From Plasmodiophora brassicae (lineage: Eukaryota > Endomyxa: Phytomyxea > Phytomyxea > Plasmodiophorida): a DNA stretch of 64,000 nucleotides. The notes under the pieces are model-generated. The model had not been told where the DNA came from. It saw only the letters and a list, made by a program, of their open reading frames with translations, and did not search any database. Location: NCBI GenBank assembly GCA_036867785.1, contig CP145415.1:248001-312000 (forward strand), in the 5' to 3' direction. This document shows, piece after piece, positions 18,821 through 28,993 of this stretch (positions within the stretch are counted from its first letter, which is position 1; every line of letters starts with the position of its first letter). Made by a program: the position numbers and the translations under genes.

Positions 18821-19758
18821 CGATGCTGGCGCGGATGATAGATTACAGGAATGGCGATCGGGTGCCGGCGACGGCGCCGGACGGAAGCGCGCCCCGAGGA
18901 CTATTCCTGTCGACGTTGTGGCCGGCGGGGCGCTCCGCTCGGCCGAACCCGCCACGAATGGTTCCGGGCGGGGGGACCCCCTGTCGGAGACGCAGACGGC
19001 ACCCGGCGAACGTTGCGGAAGCGTTCCCGCCCAGAGGATAGATACTACGAGCGACCCGGGGACGTCGTTAGGGCATCATGTGTGTATCAGCCAGGGGCGA
19101 CCCGACACGAACGACAGGATAGCGATCGGGCGCTGCTGCGCTCACGATTGGCGCTGCGCCACCTGCTGGATGCGTCTGGATCGCCGGGCACCACCCGCCG
19201 ACGACGTTCGCGCCCGCTTGCCTCGAGCGGGCGCGCACCCGGGGTCCGACCCGTCGTGGTCGCCGTCCCCGGGCCGACGAGCCGTCGTCTTTGGTGCTCG
19301 GGCACGACCATGTTGGACCTCGTCGTCGTTCACCAGCTGGCTTGCGAACGCGCGCTAACACATCGTCAGCATGCGACCATTGGACAGCGGCCATCACCGG
19401 GCACGTACGACCGCCTCCTCGGGGATGGACCCGCCGCCCTGTACGTTGGGAACGGCCTCGTCAGGCTTGGCAACGGGTTCCGCTTTGGCTTGTTTCGCGC
19501 GCTTCGCCTCAATGCGGGCGTACCGGCGGCGGTACTATTGCCAGGGCGGCGGTCAGCAACGTCCGACGTCGACACGCGAGCTCAAATCACCTGCGAGTCT
19601 GTCCGCTTCCCCAGATGTGCAACGATCTTGGACCAGTTGCCCAGCCCGAACCTATCGACGGCGGCGATCAGCTGCTCGTCCTCGGACGCAGTGAACATCG
19701 TCCTACGGCGACAACGGTGAGCCGATCGCGAACGAACCGCACCCGCGTTTGAGCGCCG
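18821..19758. other. About 0.9 kb with no supported gene
   Basis: Open frames up to 289 codons exist on the plus strand but are Arg/Pro-rich and overlap equally long minus frames, as expected in GC-rich non-coding DNA. The part at about 19680-19727 was copied to about 21395-21440. Confidence 0.45.
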
Positions 19759-20968
19759 TTACCCGCGCGTCTTGGCCGCCACCGGTTCGAACACGTTATG
19801 GTATCGCTCGCGACATTTCTGCCCGGTGCGCCCGTCAATGTGCTGGGCGATGCGCGCCCATTTCGTGCCGTACGCCTGGACGGCCATCTGCAGGCGCCGG
19901 TCCTCGTCGTCGTTCCACTTCCCGCTCCGGATCGAATGCTCGACAGTGGACTGGTACCTGGCGCCACACTGCCCGGCGGTGCGCCCCGCCAGGAACAGGG
20001 CCACGTGCGGCCAGTACGAGTCGCCGAACTCGGCCACGTACAGCTTCAGGCGTTCGTCCTCGTCGCCGGTCCAGAACTCGGACCGGTCCGGGCGCTTCGT
20101 CACCTGCATCGCCCGGTACCGCTGGAAGCACTGCATCGCCGTCCGATGTGTGCCCAGGTCGCGCGCGACACGCACCCAGTGCCGCCCATGGTACTTGTCC
20201 TCGGCGAGCCTGACGAGCGCGTCCAGCTCGACCTCGTCCCACTGCTCCGACCGGTTGATCCTCGGGTCGTCGTTGCAGATCCACTGCAGGCGGCATTCGG
20301 CCGCGTTGTGCTCCCGGACGTGCGACAGCGCGATCGCGTTCCAGTCGACGTTGGCCGTGTTCGCCAGCAGCAGCTCGAGCGACATCTGACGCACGGCGTG
20401 GAGCCGCTCGCGAACCTCCTGCGGCGACATCTGCTGACCGTCGCGAAGGATCGCCCGCGTCAGCAGCACCCGGTTCTGGTGCGCCACGCCATGCTTCAGC
20501 CTGGTGCGCTCCTCCGACGTCCACGACCGCGACTCCACGTGCAGCGGCACCAGCTCCATGATCCTCTGCGGCATGGGACGACGCGGTGAACATCTCGCGA
20601 CGGAGACGGGACGCGCGGTCGGCGCATACCTCGAACTTCCTGCGAGCCTCGACCGGCGGCTGCTCGACGCGCCCTTGGTCGTCGTCCTGCAATCGGCACG
20701 GGTAGTGAGCAAACGCACACACCAGCCGGACCGAGGCCCGCGCGACCTGGAACGGGTCGGACTGCATGACGGCCTGGTTGGTCAGCGCGGCCGGCGGGAC
20801 GGGCGGCGCCGGTCTCCGGCCGGACGCGGCCGCCGCCGACACCTGCGCCTGCATGGCGGCGACCCATCGCAGGCGCTCGCCGACCGCGTCGACCTGGCGG
20901 CGCACGACCGCCTGGCACGCCAGGTTCGCCCGCAGGACGTCGCGCACACCGTCCGACGTCGACGCCAT
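19759..20968 (-). CDS. SNAPC4: Myb-repeat protein resembling SNAPc subunit 4 (381 aa, two exons)
   Basis: Exon 1 is 20630-20968 and exon 2 is 19759-20565. The 64-bp intron (GTATGCGCC...GCCGCAG) joins them in frame. After a helical N-terminal region come Myb-type units: WNAIALSHVREHNAAECRLQ, then EQWDEVELDALVRLAED, HWVRVARDLGTHRTAMQCFQ, SYWPHVALFLAGRTAGQCGA and KWARIAQHIDGRTGQKCRER. The LGTHRTAMQCFQRYR block matches the LGT.R.AFQC....Q pattern I recall from SNAPC4, which binds the proximal sequence element of snRNA promoters. It could instead be a general R2R3-type Myb regulator. It acts in the nucleus in either case. Confidence 0.75.
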
Positions 20969-21110
20969 TTAGACGTCGACCGACTCCGAAGCTGCAGCCG
21001 CGCACAATCGTCGTCGTCGTCGTCGTCGTCCTCCGAGTGAGCGTCCCGCGATCGTGACTGCGTTTCCCCGGCACGAATTTGTAAACAAAGATGCAACGGG
21101 ATTAGGAGGT
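20969..21110. other. Upstream region of the Myb gene
   Basis: It holds a (GTC)n-rich run at 21010-21030 and no gene. The duplicated gene remnants begin just to the right. Confidence 0.4.
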
Positions 21111-21111
21111 G

Positions 21112-21390
21112 TATACGGATCCAGGGGATGTCCTCCAGAACATCCGTCAAGTCGCCGGGCGGAATCGTCCAGGCAGCGCGTGCCGAACCTTGAACGTGCC
21201 GAACAGGACGTCGACGTCGATCGAAGACGAAGACCATGTGAATGCGATGCATTTCGTCTTTGGTGTGATGCGCGGCCAGATGCCATAGGTAGAAGGCGAG
21301 TAGGCCGGCAGCGTAGTATCCCGGGACGGTCCACAGCGAGCATCCCGTGCACCAAGCGGCCGCCACAGGTTCATGACCTCGCCGCTCAAT
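21112..21390 (-). pseudogene. Internally deleted copy of the fatty-acid-hydroxylase-like gene
   Basis: About 21140-21215 matches the 3' end of the intact gene near 30052-30128 (ACATCCGTCAAGTCGCCGG, GTGCCGAACAGGACGTCGA). About 21216-21340 matches 30616-30745 (CCATGTGAATGCGATGCATT, GCCATAGGTAGAAGGCGAGT), and 21355-21388 matches 30788-30825. The middle exon, intron parts and the N-terminus are missing, and frames are broken. It sits against a partial copy of the Myb gene. Confidence 0.8.
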
Positions 21391-21735
21391 GGCTCGGACG
21401 CAGTGAACATTGTGTCCTATGCGACAACGGTGAGCCGGACACCACCACCCACCACGACCATCCGGACCGCTTCCGCGTTTAAGCCCTCACCCGCGGAGCT
21501 TGGCCGATCGCTCGCGACGTTTCTGCCCGGTGCGCCCGATGTCAATGTGCTGGGCGAATATGCACGCCCATTTCGTGCCGTACGCCTACACGGTCAGCTG
21601 TAGGCGCCGGTTCTCGTTGTCGTTCCACTTCCCGCTCCGGATGGACTGGTACCTGGCGCGCATACGCACACAAGCCGGACCGATGCTCGCGCGACCTGGA
21701 ATGTGGTCGGATGCATGACGACCTGGTTGGTCAGA
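21391..21735 (-). pseudogene. Internally deleted copy of the SNAPc4-like Myb gene
   Basis: About 21395-21440 matches 19680-19727 downstream of the intact gene, 21480-21650 matches its 3' coding end (GCTCGCGACGTTTCTGCCCG), and 21655-21735 matches its N-terminal exon near 20710-20790 (GACGACCTGGTTGGTCAG-like). Most Myb units are deleted and small insertions shift the frame. Order and strand are the same as in the source, so this is a tandem partial duplication rather than a retrocopy. Confidence 0.8.
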
Positions 21736-21800
21736 GCTTAAGTTCGGGCTCGGGCATTGCCATTGCGCAGTCCGCTCTCGGCGGCACAACGGCAGGTGTG

Positions 21801-23408
21801 ATGTCGACGTCAATGTCCAGAAGCGACAGCGTCCTGGAGGGGAAACGTGCGGAACTGTGGCGTCTGCATGACGACCTACATGGTGAAATAGCTGCAACAG
21901 CGCCTGACCTGAACAGGCTGGACGAAGTCCACACACGCATCATTTCTGTGCAGTCGGAAATTGACGCGTTCATCCGCCTCGCTAAAGCTGAAGCTGAAGC
22001 TGAGATTTGTATCGCTAGAGCCGATACCCGAATCGCTAAAGCTGAGACCCGTACTGCAGAGGTCCGTGCTGAGAAGGCTGAGGAGGACCTGAAGAGGGCG
22101 CGTCCTTTTCTGGGATTCAGTCTCGCATATCTGGGCACCAAAACGTTGAATGAGTTGAAGTCCCTCCACGCTTTCCATGAACTTGAGCCGAAGCCAACCG
22201 GGAGTCCGACTCCCGTTACGCTCGTAGCCGATACCGATGAGGCGCAGGTTAACCTGGCGGCCACGGTTATCATGGACTCAGTCTTCGCCGGGTCGCCGCT
22301 TGTATTCGTGAACAGCGAGGAGATCCCCTGGCTTCCGCAGGAACGTGGTTCGGAGTCTCTGGACCTGAGGCCGGATGGGTTCGCCACTCACGTCGGAATG
22401 TATCGTCAGTATGTTCCTGCAGGCGGCAAGTCAATTTGTAATGCGCGGGAATCGGTTCGTGTAAACGGCGTAACTCTGCGATTTGGGCGTCCCTCCTCCC
22501 CGATTCTGCACGATTGCGTTGCTCTGATTGCTGAGGGCAAGCGAAAGATCGCGGCAGCCGACGTCGGCAAGATTGTTTGGTATGCCAATTGCATGCCTGC
22601 GGAGGCAACGTTTCGTGCGATCCTGTTTGACCCGAATGAGTTCTATCTGTTTACAGTGAGGCATCGCGAAGTCCTCAGGATCGACCATGCCAGTTGGGCC
22701 ACACTAGGGTGCATGGATCTGCTGAAGGACTCCTTGACGCTTCCGCAATACGTTCCCACGTGGGCCAGGCTTCTTGACGCCGCTGTGAGACAGCTTGGCT
22801 ACTCCGTCAAGCCTGGGGCGTTCCTCGGTGCCGGAGCGACAGGCCGCGTATTCCGCGTCGAACGTCCAGGCAACGGCTCTGCTGTCGCGCTGAAGGTGGT
22901 GAAGAAGCGAGATGCTGCGTTTTTGCACCACGAGAGCGTGTATCTGATGGCAGCAGCCGAATCTCCGTTCGTGGTCAAAGTTGTGACGGAAGCCACGCCA
23001 GTCAGGGCTGAAGATGGCACCGTTCTAGGATCAGCGATGGCAATCGAGCCCGTCGGTCAGCCAGTTCGAAGCCGTCTGTCGGACGTTGTCTGCGAACGTT
23101 TGTGGTTGGCATTGTTTGACCTGCACCAACGGGACATTTGTCATGGAGATCCCCGCATTCCGAACATCGTTTTGAAGGACAACCAGTACTATTGGATTGA
23201 CTTCCTTGGTTCGTTGATTAACGATCAGTCTGGTCCTGGGTCCGGGAAATTGGCAGATGTGATCACTCTGTCAAAGTCCATCCTTGGCATTCATCCGGAT
23301 GCGGAGCTTTCCTGCGAAGACGAAGTTGAACGACTGCACTACCAGTTCACCGAAGAGTCGTACAAAGCAATTGCCCGGTTCCTGTTCGAAATGCTAGTCA
23401 ACAGGTGA
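21801..23408 (+). CDS. Coiled coil plus protein-kinase-like domain, Crinkler-type C-terminus (535 aa)
   Basis: The ATG at 21801 (MSTSMSRSDSVLEG) is preferred; another ATG in frame at 21711 lies inside the Myb-gene remnant. Residues about 55-110 form a Glu/Ala/Lys coiled coil. A middle region of unknown fold follows. From about residue 365 comes a kinase-like core: glycine loop GAGATGRVFRV, lysine in VALKVVKK, HGDPRIPN in place of HRDLKxxN, and WIDFLGS in place of DFG. The catalytic and metal-binding aspartates are both kept, so it may bind ATP. Similar divergent kinase domains end some Crinkler-family proteins of oomycetes and other protists. No signal peptide or LxLFLAK motif is visible, so secretion is unproven. 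Confidence 0.7.
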   Translation: MSTSMSRSDSVLEGKRAELWRLHDDLHGEIAATAPDLNRLDEVHTRIISVQSEIDAFIRLAKAEAEAEICIARADTRIAKAETRTAEVRAEKAEEDLKRARPFLGFSLAYLGTKTLNELKSLHAFHELEPKPTGSPTPVTLVADTDEAQVNLAATVIMDSVFAGSPLVFVNSEEIPWLPQERGSESLDLRPDGFATHVGMYRQYVPAGGKSICNARESVRVNGVTLRFGRPSSPILHDCVALIAEGKRKIAAADVGKIVWYANCMPAEATFRAILFDPNEFYLFTVRHREVLRIDHASWATLGCMDLLKDSLTLPQYVPTWARLLDAAVRQLGYSVKPGAFLGAGATGRVFRVERPGNGSAVALKVVKKRDAAFLHHESVYLMAAAESPFVVKVVTEATPVRAEDGTVLGSAMAIEPVGQPVRSRLSDVVCERLWLALFDLHQRDICHGDPRIPNIVLKDNQYYWIDFLGSLINDQSGPGSGKLADVITLSKSILGIHPDAELSCEDEVERLHYQFTEESYKAIARFLFEMLVNR

Positions 23409-24208
23409 CCGCAGCGTGCAGGTGGCCGGCCTCCCGATCGATCAGCGGTCCGAGTTGCCGTGTTGAGTGTATTGTCAGCCTGTGTTCGCGTACCATTATA
23501 ATATTCCGACGTGATGAGCAGCTACAACGACGCTCGCATATTGTGGGGTATTAGGCAGTGTTAATTAGGTAGCTGCGAGGCTGGCGATCACGGCTGCGTC
23601 GCGTATCTCCAATTGCATGCGAACATAACATGCCCTTCAAAGGATATCGTCACAGGTGGACATGCTCATTGCGCGGATGCCCTTTCGGTTCGGCGCAGCC
23701 GGGCAGAGTTTTGTTGCAGGCCCATCCGGCACGTGCCCACGGCCAGAATCGTAGCCGACCGCGCGCCGCCGCTGATGCCATCTGTGATCAGCTAACGCAC
23801 TGGCAGTCCCCTACCCACAAGCCCGCACAGGCCCTATGTAGATGGGTCTCTTTACGCGCGCTTCGTCCGCCATCTGCTGTTGTAATAGTGGCTGTGCCGC
23901 GGTCGACCCCTGCTGCAGCGACGACGTGGCTGACGTATAGCATTATGCAGACAGAACACGACGTCGTCGTCGGTCGCTCTGTATGCCGTCGTACGTTGTT
24001 CGTCAGGCGCCCGTACAGCCCATATATCCAGGGGCCGCCGGCCCGCCCCTCCTTCCGGTACTACTCCTAACCTATTCGTCACAAGGTGGCCGTCTCATCA
24101 CCCGGTTCGGCCAGGCGTTCCGTCGGACGAGGCCTCAGGGCGCGCCCTGATTGTGCAGAGACCGACCAGAGGCGGACACGGACAGCTCTCTCGTTGCAAC
24201 GGCCGCGT
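23409..24208. other. About 0.8 kb with no supported gene
   Basis: The first 200 bp are AT-richer than their surroundings. Overlapping frames on both strands at 23630-24080 have no recognisable content. The right end is the 3' flank of UXT. Confidence 0.4.
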
Positions 24209-24738
24209 CTATATAAGACGGCCGGATCGGTTGGCCTCTTCGACCTGGCGCACGATGGCATAGCGCTCCATTTCCCGCCGGACCGCATCGATCTGCGCCT
24301 GGATCTCGTCGGCCTTGGCCGACAGCCGGGCGGCCGTGTCGCGAAGAAGGCGGCACTTGTCGTCGATGAACGGCAGGGCTTCCGCGCCCGTCATCTGCGC
24401 GTGGAAGCCGAACCCGATATCCAGGCAGACGAACTTCGTGTCTGGCCTGAGGAACGTACGCCGGTCAGCGTTGGCCGTGAAGCCACCATTCGAAGACACT
24501 ACACGTGGGCGTTGACGAAGAACTGGCAACCGAGGTCCACCTTGGTGTCGAGGTCGGCCAGGGCGTGCTCCGCGACGACGTCGAGGAACGCCTTGACTTT
24601 GGCGTACTCGGCAATCCCGCTCTCGACGCGCTGCCGTTCCTGTACGTAGTGCGCGCGCATTGGCACCAGCTTGCCCTGCACGATCGCCTCGATGCGCCGC
24701 GCGCTCTCCTCAACGGCCGCGTCATCACGTTCGTCCAT
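24209..24738 (-). CDS. UXT: UXT / alpha-class prefoldin-like protein (157 aa, two exons)
   Basis: Exon 1 is 24503-24738 and exon 2 is 24209-24446. The 56-bp intron (GTAGTGTC...TTCCTCAG) restores FVNAHVPDTKF across the junction. The sequence follows UXT closely: a first helix with YVQERQRVESGIAEYAKVK, then TKVDLGCQFFVNAHVPDT, a beta hairpin CLDIGFGFHAQMTGAEAL, FIDDKCRLL and a second long helix. UXT is 157 residues in humans as well. It belongs to the URI/prefoldin-like co-chaperone complex that helps assemble RNA polymerases and other nuclear machines. An upstream ATG at 24846 would add 36 residues and is less likely. Confidence 0.88.
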
Positions 24739-25057
24739 CACTGGCGGCGACGTGGTCTGCAGACACGCACCTTTCAGGTTGCGCGGAACATCGGCAAACG
24801 CCAGTGACGCGAGTTCGATGTCTGCGGCTCTGCGCCCATCTGACATGCTTGCTGCAGTATAGGCCGCGCGGCCTGTGCCGGTGAGAACTCCATCTGATGA
24901 CGCCCCGGACCCTTCTCCATGAACGACGACGGCATCAGGAATCAGACCTGGTCGGCGCGGGTGTGCCGCCAAGTACGCACCCGTACGTGCTGCTGCGGGA
25001 TATAGCATGGGCAGCCCGATGCGGTTCTACGTTATCATCCATCACACGAATTGCTCT
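24739..25057. other. Intergenic, nothing recognised
   Basis: This is the upstream side of UXT and the 3' side of the Cys/His-repeat gene. No further motif is supported. Confidence 0.4.
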
Positions 25058-26581
25058 TTAATCAAAGTTTGCGAAACTGGGGCCAGGACGCAACACGCTG
25101 TCGCTCGGCACGTTTGGCATTGGTGTCTGCGCCGGTGATGCACGCAAAGGACATGCCAACAAACATTCCATGCACCGGGATTTACGGCGGTTGTGCTTGC
25201 ACATGCTGTTTCCCCGACACTCCCAGCAGTACTGCCTCTGTCGGTCGTGTGGACATATGCCCTTCCCTCCACAGTCTCTGCATATGTATGCCAGTCTGCG
25301 ATGCACACAGGTGCTGGAACCGCCACATATCGTGCATTCCCGTTTCCGTCGTCCATGCGGTTCACAGAAATGGTGCGGACTGCAGGTCCTGCAGTCCGCT
25401 CTTTGTCGCCCATGGTCACATTTCCTACTGGGACGTCTGTGTCGACGACGACTAGGGGGGTTGGGCAGCCCATGGTGCAACTCATGTAAAACACTCGTGC
25501 TGACAGGTCCCTCAGTGGTACCTTGTTCAGCCCGCACTGGTTCAGGAGTCGACACCGGGCCAGCAGTGCAGCGGTCGTGGCTGCATGTAGCGACCGGCTG
25601 AAGAGAAGGTGGTTCGCATAACCCTCTGAAGATGCCGTAGTCGCCATCATGAATCGGAGCCGGATTCACTGTTGCTGGAATTGGAGTGTGGAACACAATG
25701 GAAAAATGCCCGTCAGGGTTGATCAAGGAGAGCAGGTCGACCGTATCAGAAGGGAAGGATGATACTCCTGGCACATCGTTCCCGATGCTGGGGGCGACGT
25801 CATCGCCAGCGGAAAGTGTTGGCCAGAGGCCATTTTCGCTATGCCATGGGTCTACCGAAGGATCAACGTCAGCGAGAAGGTACTCGTTGGAGTTAAAACG
25901 AGAGGGCATTTCCGCATCAGAGTGGACGGATGGCAATAATAATGGCGCAGTGATTGGTGACGATAACACGTTTGCGCTGCTAGTGAAGCCGTCGACAGCT
26001 GACGATGGCGGCCAAATGCCATAGCCCAGGTCGCTCGAGGGAAGGTCTGGAGAGAACCATGGGAGGTATGTGCCAGGGTGTGGCTCCATCACGGGTTGGG
26101 TTTCAGGTCGCGGGTCGGCTTGAATTTGATTGTGGATAATGGATTCTGGATGCCAGTCGCCGTGGACGTTGCTGACAGGTAACTCCATGTCGTTGTGAAG
26201 TGGCCTGCAGCCTGATTCCGCCGCTAACGGCACCGGGTACTGGGCGTTGCCGTCGAGGACGACGTCATCGGAGGATGAATATGCTTGTAGTAAAGTGTGA
26301 TCACCGATGCCTGTACCGACAGACACATGCATGTGGTCAGGGTTGGGGGGCAGGCAATGATGTGCGCAACTTCACTGACGGTTCCATACGTCAGCGTTGA
26401 CGTTTGGCAGCGATTCGTACGAGACATGGTGAGGCGGCCAGTTGACGTCTGCTGCGGGTGCTAGGCGCGAACCTTCAGCACCTGCATCGAGATGGGACAC
26501 TGTATGGAATGTCCCCCATGTCACTAACGACGTCAGCTGGCATGCCACCAGGACGACAGCAACCATTGCCCACGATGTCAT
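25058..26581 (-). CDS. Secreted protein with a C-terminal Cys/His repeat array (about 484 aa)
   Basis: The proposed exons are 26380-26581 and 25058-26310, joined by a 69-bp intron (GTCAGTGAAG...GGTACAG). Exon 1 supplies a signal peptide (MTSWAMVAVVLVACQLTSLV). Without splicing, the second frame starts at 26332 and has no signal. The first 300 residues are Pro/Ser/Asp-rich and probably disordered. The last 130 hold five tandem units of pattern C-x-H-x-R-x4-C-x2-C, such as CDHGRQRADCRTC, CVHRRLAYICRDCGG, CPHDRQRQYCWEC and CKHNRRKSRCMEC. These should bind zinc. Similar repeats occur in proteins of stramenopiles and large DNA viruses as I recall. Function unknown. Confidence 0.6.
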
Positions 26582-26805
26582 TCCACACGCGTGGACTCCG
26601 GATCGGCAATAACCCTCGGAGCGCACAACGGCGCAATTGCGACTCTACGGACTGTCTCTGCGGCTCTACGGACTGTTTCTGCACGCACCAGGGGCATATT
26701 CCTGTATTGAGGACTACAGTTGGTGAAGAGGTTACCCGTTACCGTCGCCTCCATCATTGTCATTTGGATCGTGTGCGGGCAGCGGCGGGGTCGCGGTGGG
26801 GATAG

Positions 26806-28343
26806 ATGCCGTTGCGCCCGGCCGCCGCCGTCATCCTGGACGTACGGGGGCGGGCGCGCGGCGACCCGATCGCCGACGCCGCCTTCTGCCGGGCGTTCGT
26901 CCACAATGCGCGCGTCGCGATCGACGCGGCGCTGCAGGCCGACTGCCTGGCGTGCGCCTGGGGCGAGGGCGCCGCCGCCGCCGCTGCGCCGATCGGGCCC
27001 TCGCTCAGCCTGCTGACCTGCCGATTCGACGGGCCGTCCCGACCGGCGCTGTCGCCGCCGTACACGCTGCGTCAGGCGCAGGAGGTCCTGGAATCGGTAT
27101 CCACATCCGCCAGCCTACCCTCCAAGAAGAACGCCTCGTTTGAGAAGTCCAGTAATTTGACGCGCCCCGTCGTACGTCATTGTCTGACTCTCCCATCATT
27201 CCATTGTCCCTCTCGTAGACGTGGCCGTCTTTCGCGAGGTCGTTCAGTTGCGGCACAGCCTGAGCCGTACCCTGGATCTCGGCATGGTCCTCTTCCTGTC
27301 GCCGTTCGTCACGCGCCCGTCGTTCCTGTCTGCTGCGGTCCTCGAGATGCTGGCCGAGCTGCGCGACAAGGCCGTCTCCGTCCTTCTGGTCGCCTGCGTC
27401 CCAGACGACCTGTTCATCGGCACGTTGCCGCAGGTCGCGCGTCTCAGGGCGACCCTATCGTGCGACCTGGCGAACCTGGACGTCGTCTGCATTCGCAACC
27501 GTCTGCGCACCGTGTCTCATTTGCCATGTGGGGTCGTTTAACACCTGTCGACAGACGCCTCCAAGGTCAAGCTCGTGCTCGATCGTCTGGCTGCCGATGT
27601 CCTCGCGCAGCGCAGCGTGCCTCTGGAGATCGCGTTCCCTCACGGGGCTGCCGATCGTCCCCTGTTTGTTGCTGCTAGGCCGTTCTGGCAGACGCTGCAC
27701 GTTCCGCAGCGTGCTCGGCTGTGTCGTTGCCACCAGCGGGACGCCCTCGTTTGCGCATCGCTTCGCACATTGCCGTGCTTGCAATCGCCAACCGCTCGTG
27801 CGGTCCGCATTGGCACGAGGGCACACGTCGTCAGCGACGACGCTGCGGGCCACTCTATCGCATCGTCACCTACAGAGGATTATCGTCATCGTGCCACAAT
27901 TGTCGGGTATGTCAGTCTTCGTGGCCTACACCCTGCTGTGATGGCTGGCGAGGTATGGTTGACGCTTGTGTGGCGTGTTGGTGCTGGATCGCTGTTGCTG
28001 ATTATTGGTCCCGCAGGCGCCATTGCTTGTGACGGCTCAGACGGATACGCTCGGCCGTGCATTCGATGTAACGGAGGCGGATACATGTCGATGGGAGTCG
28101 CTGCTCACCTGGTTACACCGGAAACGCGCCTGCCTGGTCATTCTAGCCTCGGGCCCAATCCAAGAAAACGCACCGGCACGAACCCACACCTTTGGACGTC
28201 TTCCTGAGGAAGTGCGTCTGCTCCTACCGATCAGCGACCCGCTATCATCGACCGGTACGCGCTGTCGATTCGCGTTGTCAAAGGCATATTGGCAATACTA
28301 TGCATTTGCTCGTGCTGGCGGGGTGCTGATCCGTCTGCTGTAG
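26806..28343 (+). CDS. Probable multi-exon gene of unknown function, structure unresolved
   Basis: Several protein-like segments lie in different plus frames. 26806-27100 encodes PLRPAAAVILDVRGRARGD and an Ala-rich helix; 27221-27490 encodes FREVVQLRHSLSRTLDLGMV then LFLSPF and VSVLLVACVPDD; 27575-27700 and 28017-28343 add more (LLTWLHRKRACLVILASG). One junction is convincing: intron 27953-28016 (GTATGGTTG...CCCGCAG) keeps frame. The strand-helix alternation around MVLFLSPF and VLLVACVPD resembles a TIR-type or other flavodoxin-like fold, but only weakly. I could not assemble one continuous protein, so this may also be a decaying gene. Confidence 0.4.
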
Positions 28344-28993
28344 AGGGTGGTGGCTGTGGAAGAGATGCGCCGGCTGCCCCGAGGTCTTCTACCCGGTAGC
28401 ATCAGTGGGCACGTCGACGCTTCCGAATTCGGTGCCCTTCTCGCCCAGGTGGGTTGCATGTGCCCAGGGTCCCTATATCGGTGTACCTACCTACTCGTTC
28501 TGCGCCAGGTGCCAGTCAGGGCCAACGTCGCTGCCGACGAGTTGCTGTCTGCTGGTCTACGCGGTAATATCCGAACTCGCGTCCTCCCCATGTCATTGTC
28601 CGCTGATCAGGCGCCTTCTTAGGCTACGTCGACAGTCTGATCCGCGACAACACCCCGGCGACGCACGACGAACCGAAGCCGGTCGTGTTGACGCGGCGCA
28701 GGACTCCGAGTACGTCGCAGACGGCCAGGAACCAGGCCCGGATGCGGCTAATACCGCCCCGGAAGCGCTCCAGGAGCTCGACGTGTACCTCCACGTTCCC
28801 GAGTGCTCAACGATAAATATGCCCAAGCTGCACAAACTCGTCACACCCCCGCCTGCGAAGAAGAACCCTCGCCGATGTCTAATTTGGGGCACTCTCGCCC
28901 CTGAGCTATTTCTGTTCCTCGACGACGTCGGCATGACAACCACTGGCCCGCCCGCGGAGATAGTCGCTGTTACACGGGCAGAACGTTGTCAGG
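28344..28993. other. Open but unrecognised stretch
   Basis: A plus frame at 28405-29115 includes a more protein-like part (LDVYLHVPECSTINMPKLHK) at about 28780-28960, but its 3' half overlaps the signal-peptide gene at 28994 in another frame. I see no intron or domain that would make it a gene. Confidence 0.35.

Noticed and set aside
21801-23408. A secreted Crinkler effector
   Set aside because: The C-terminal kinase-like part fits, but no signal peptide or LxLFLAK-type N-terminus is visible, so only the domain is claimed.
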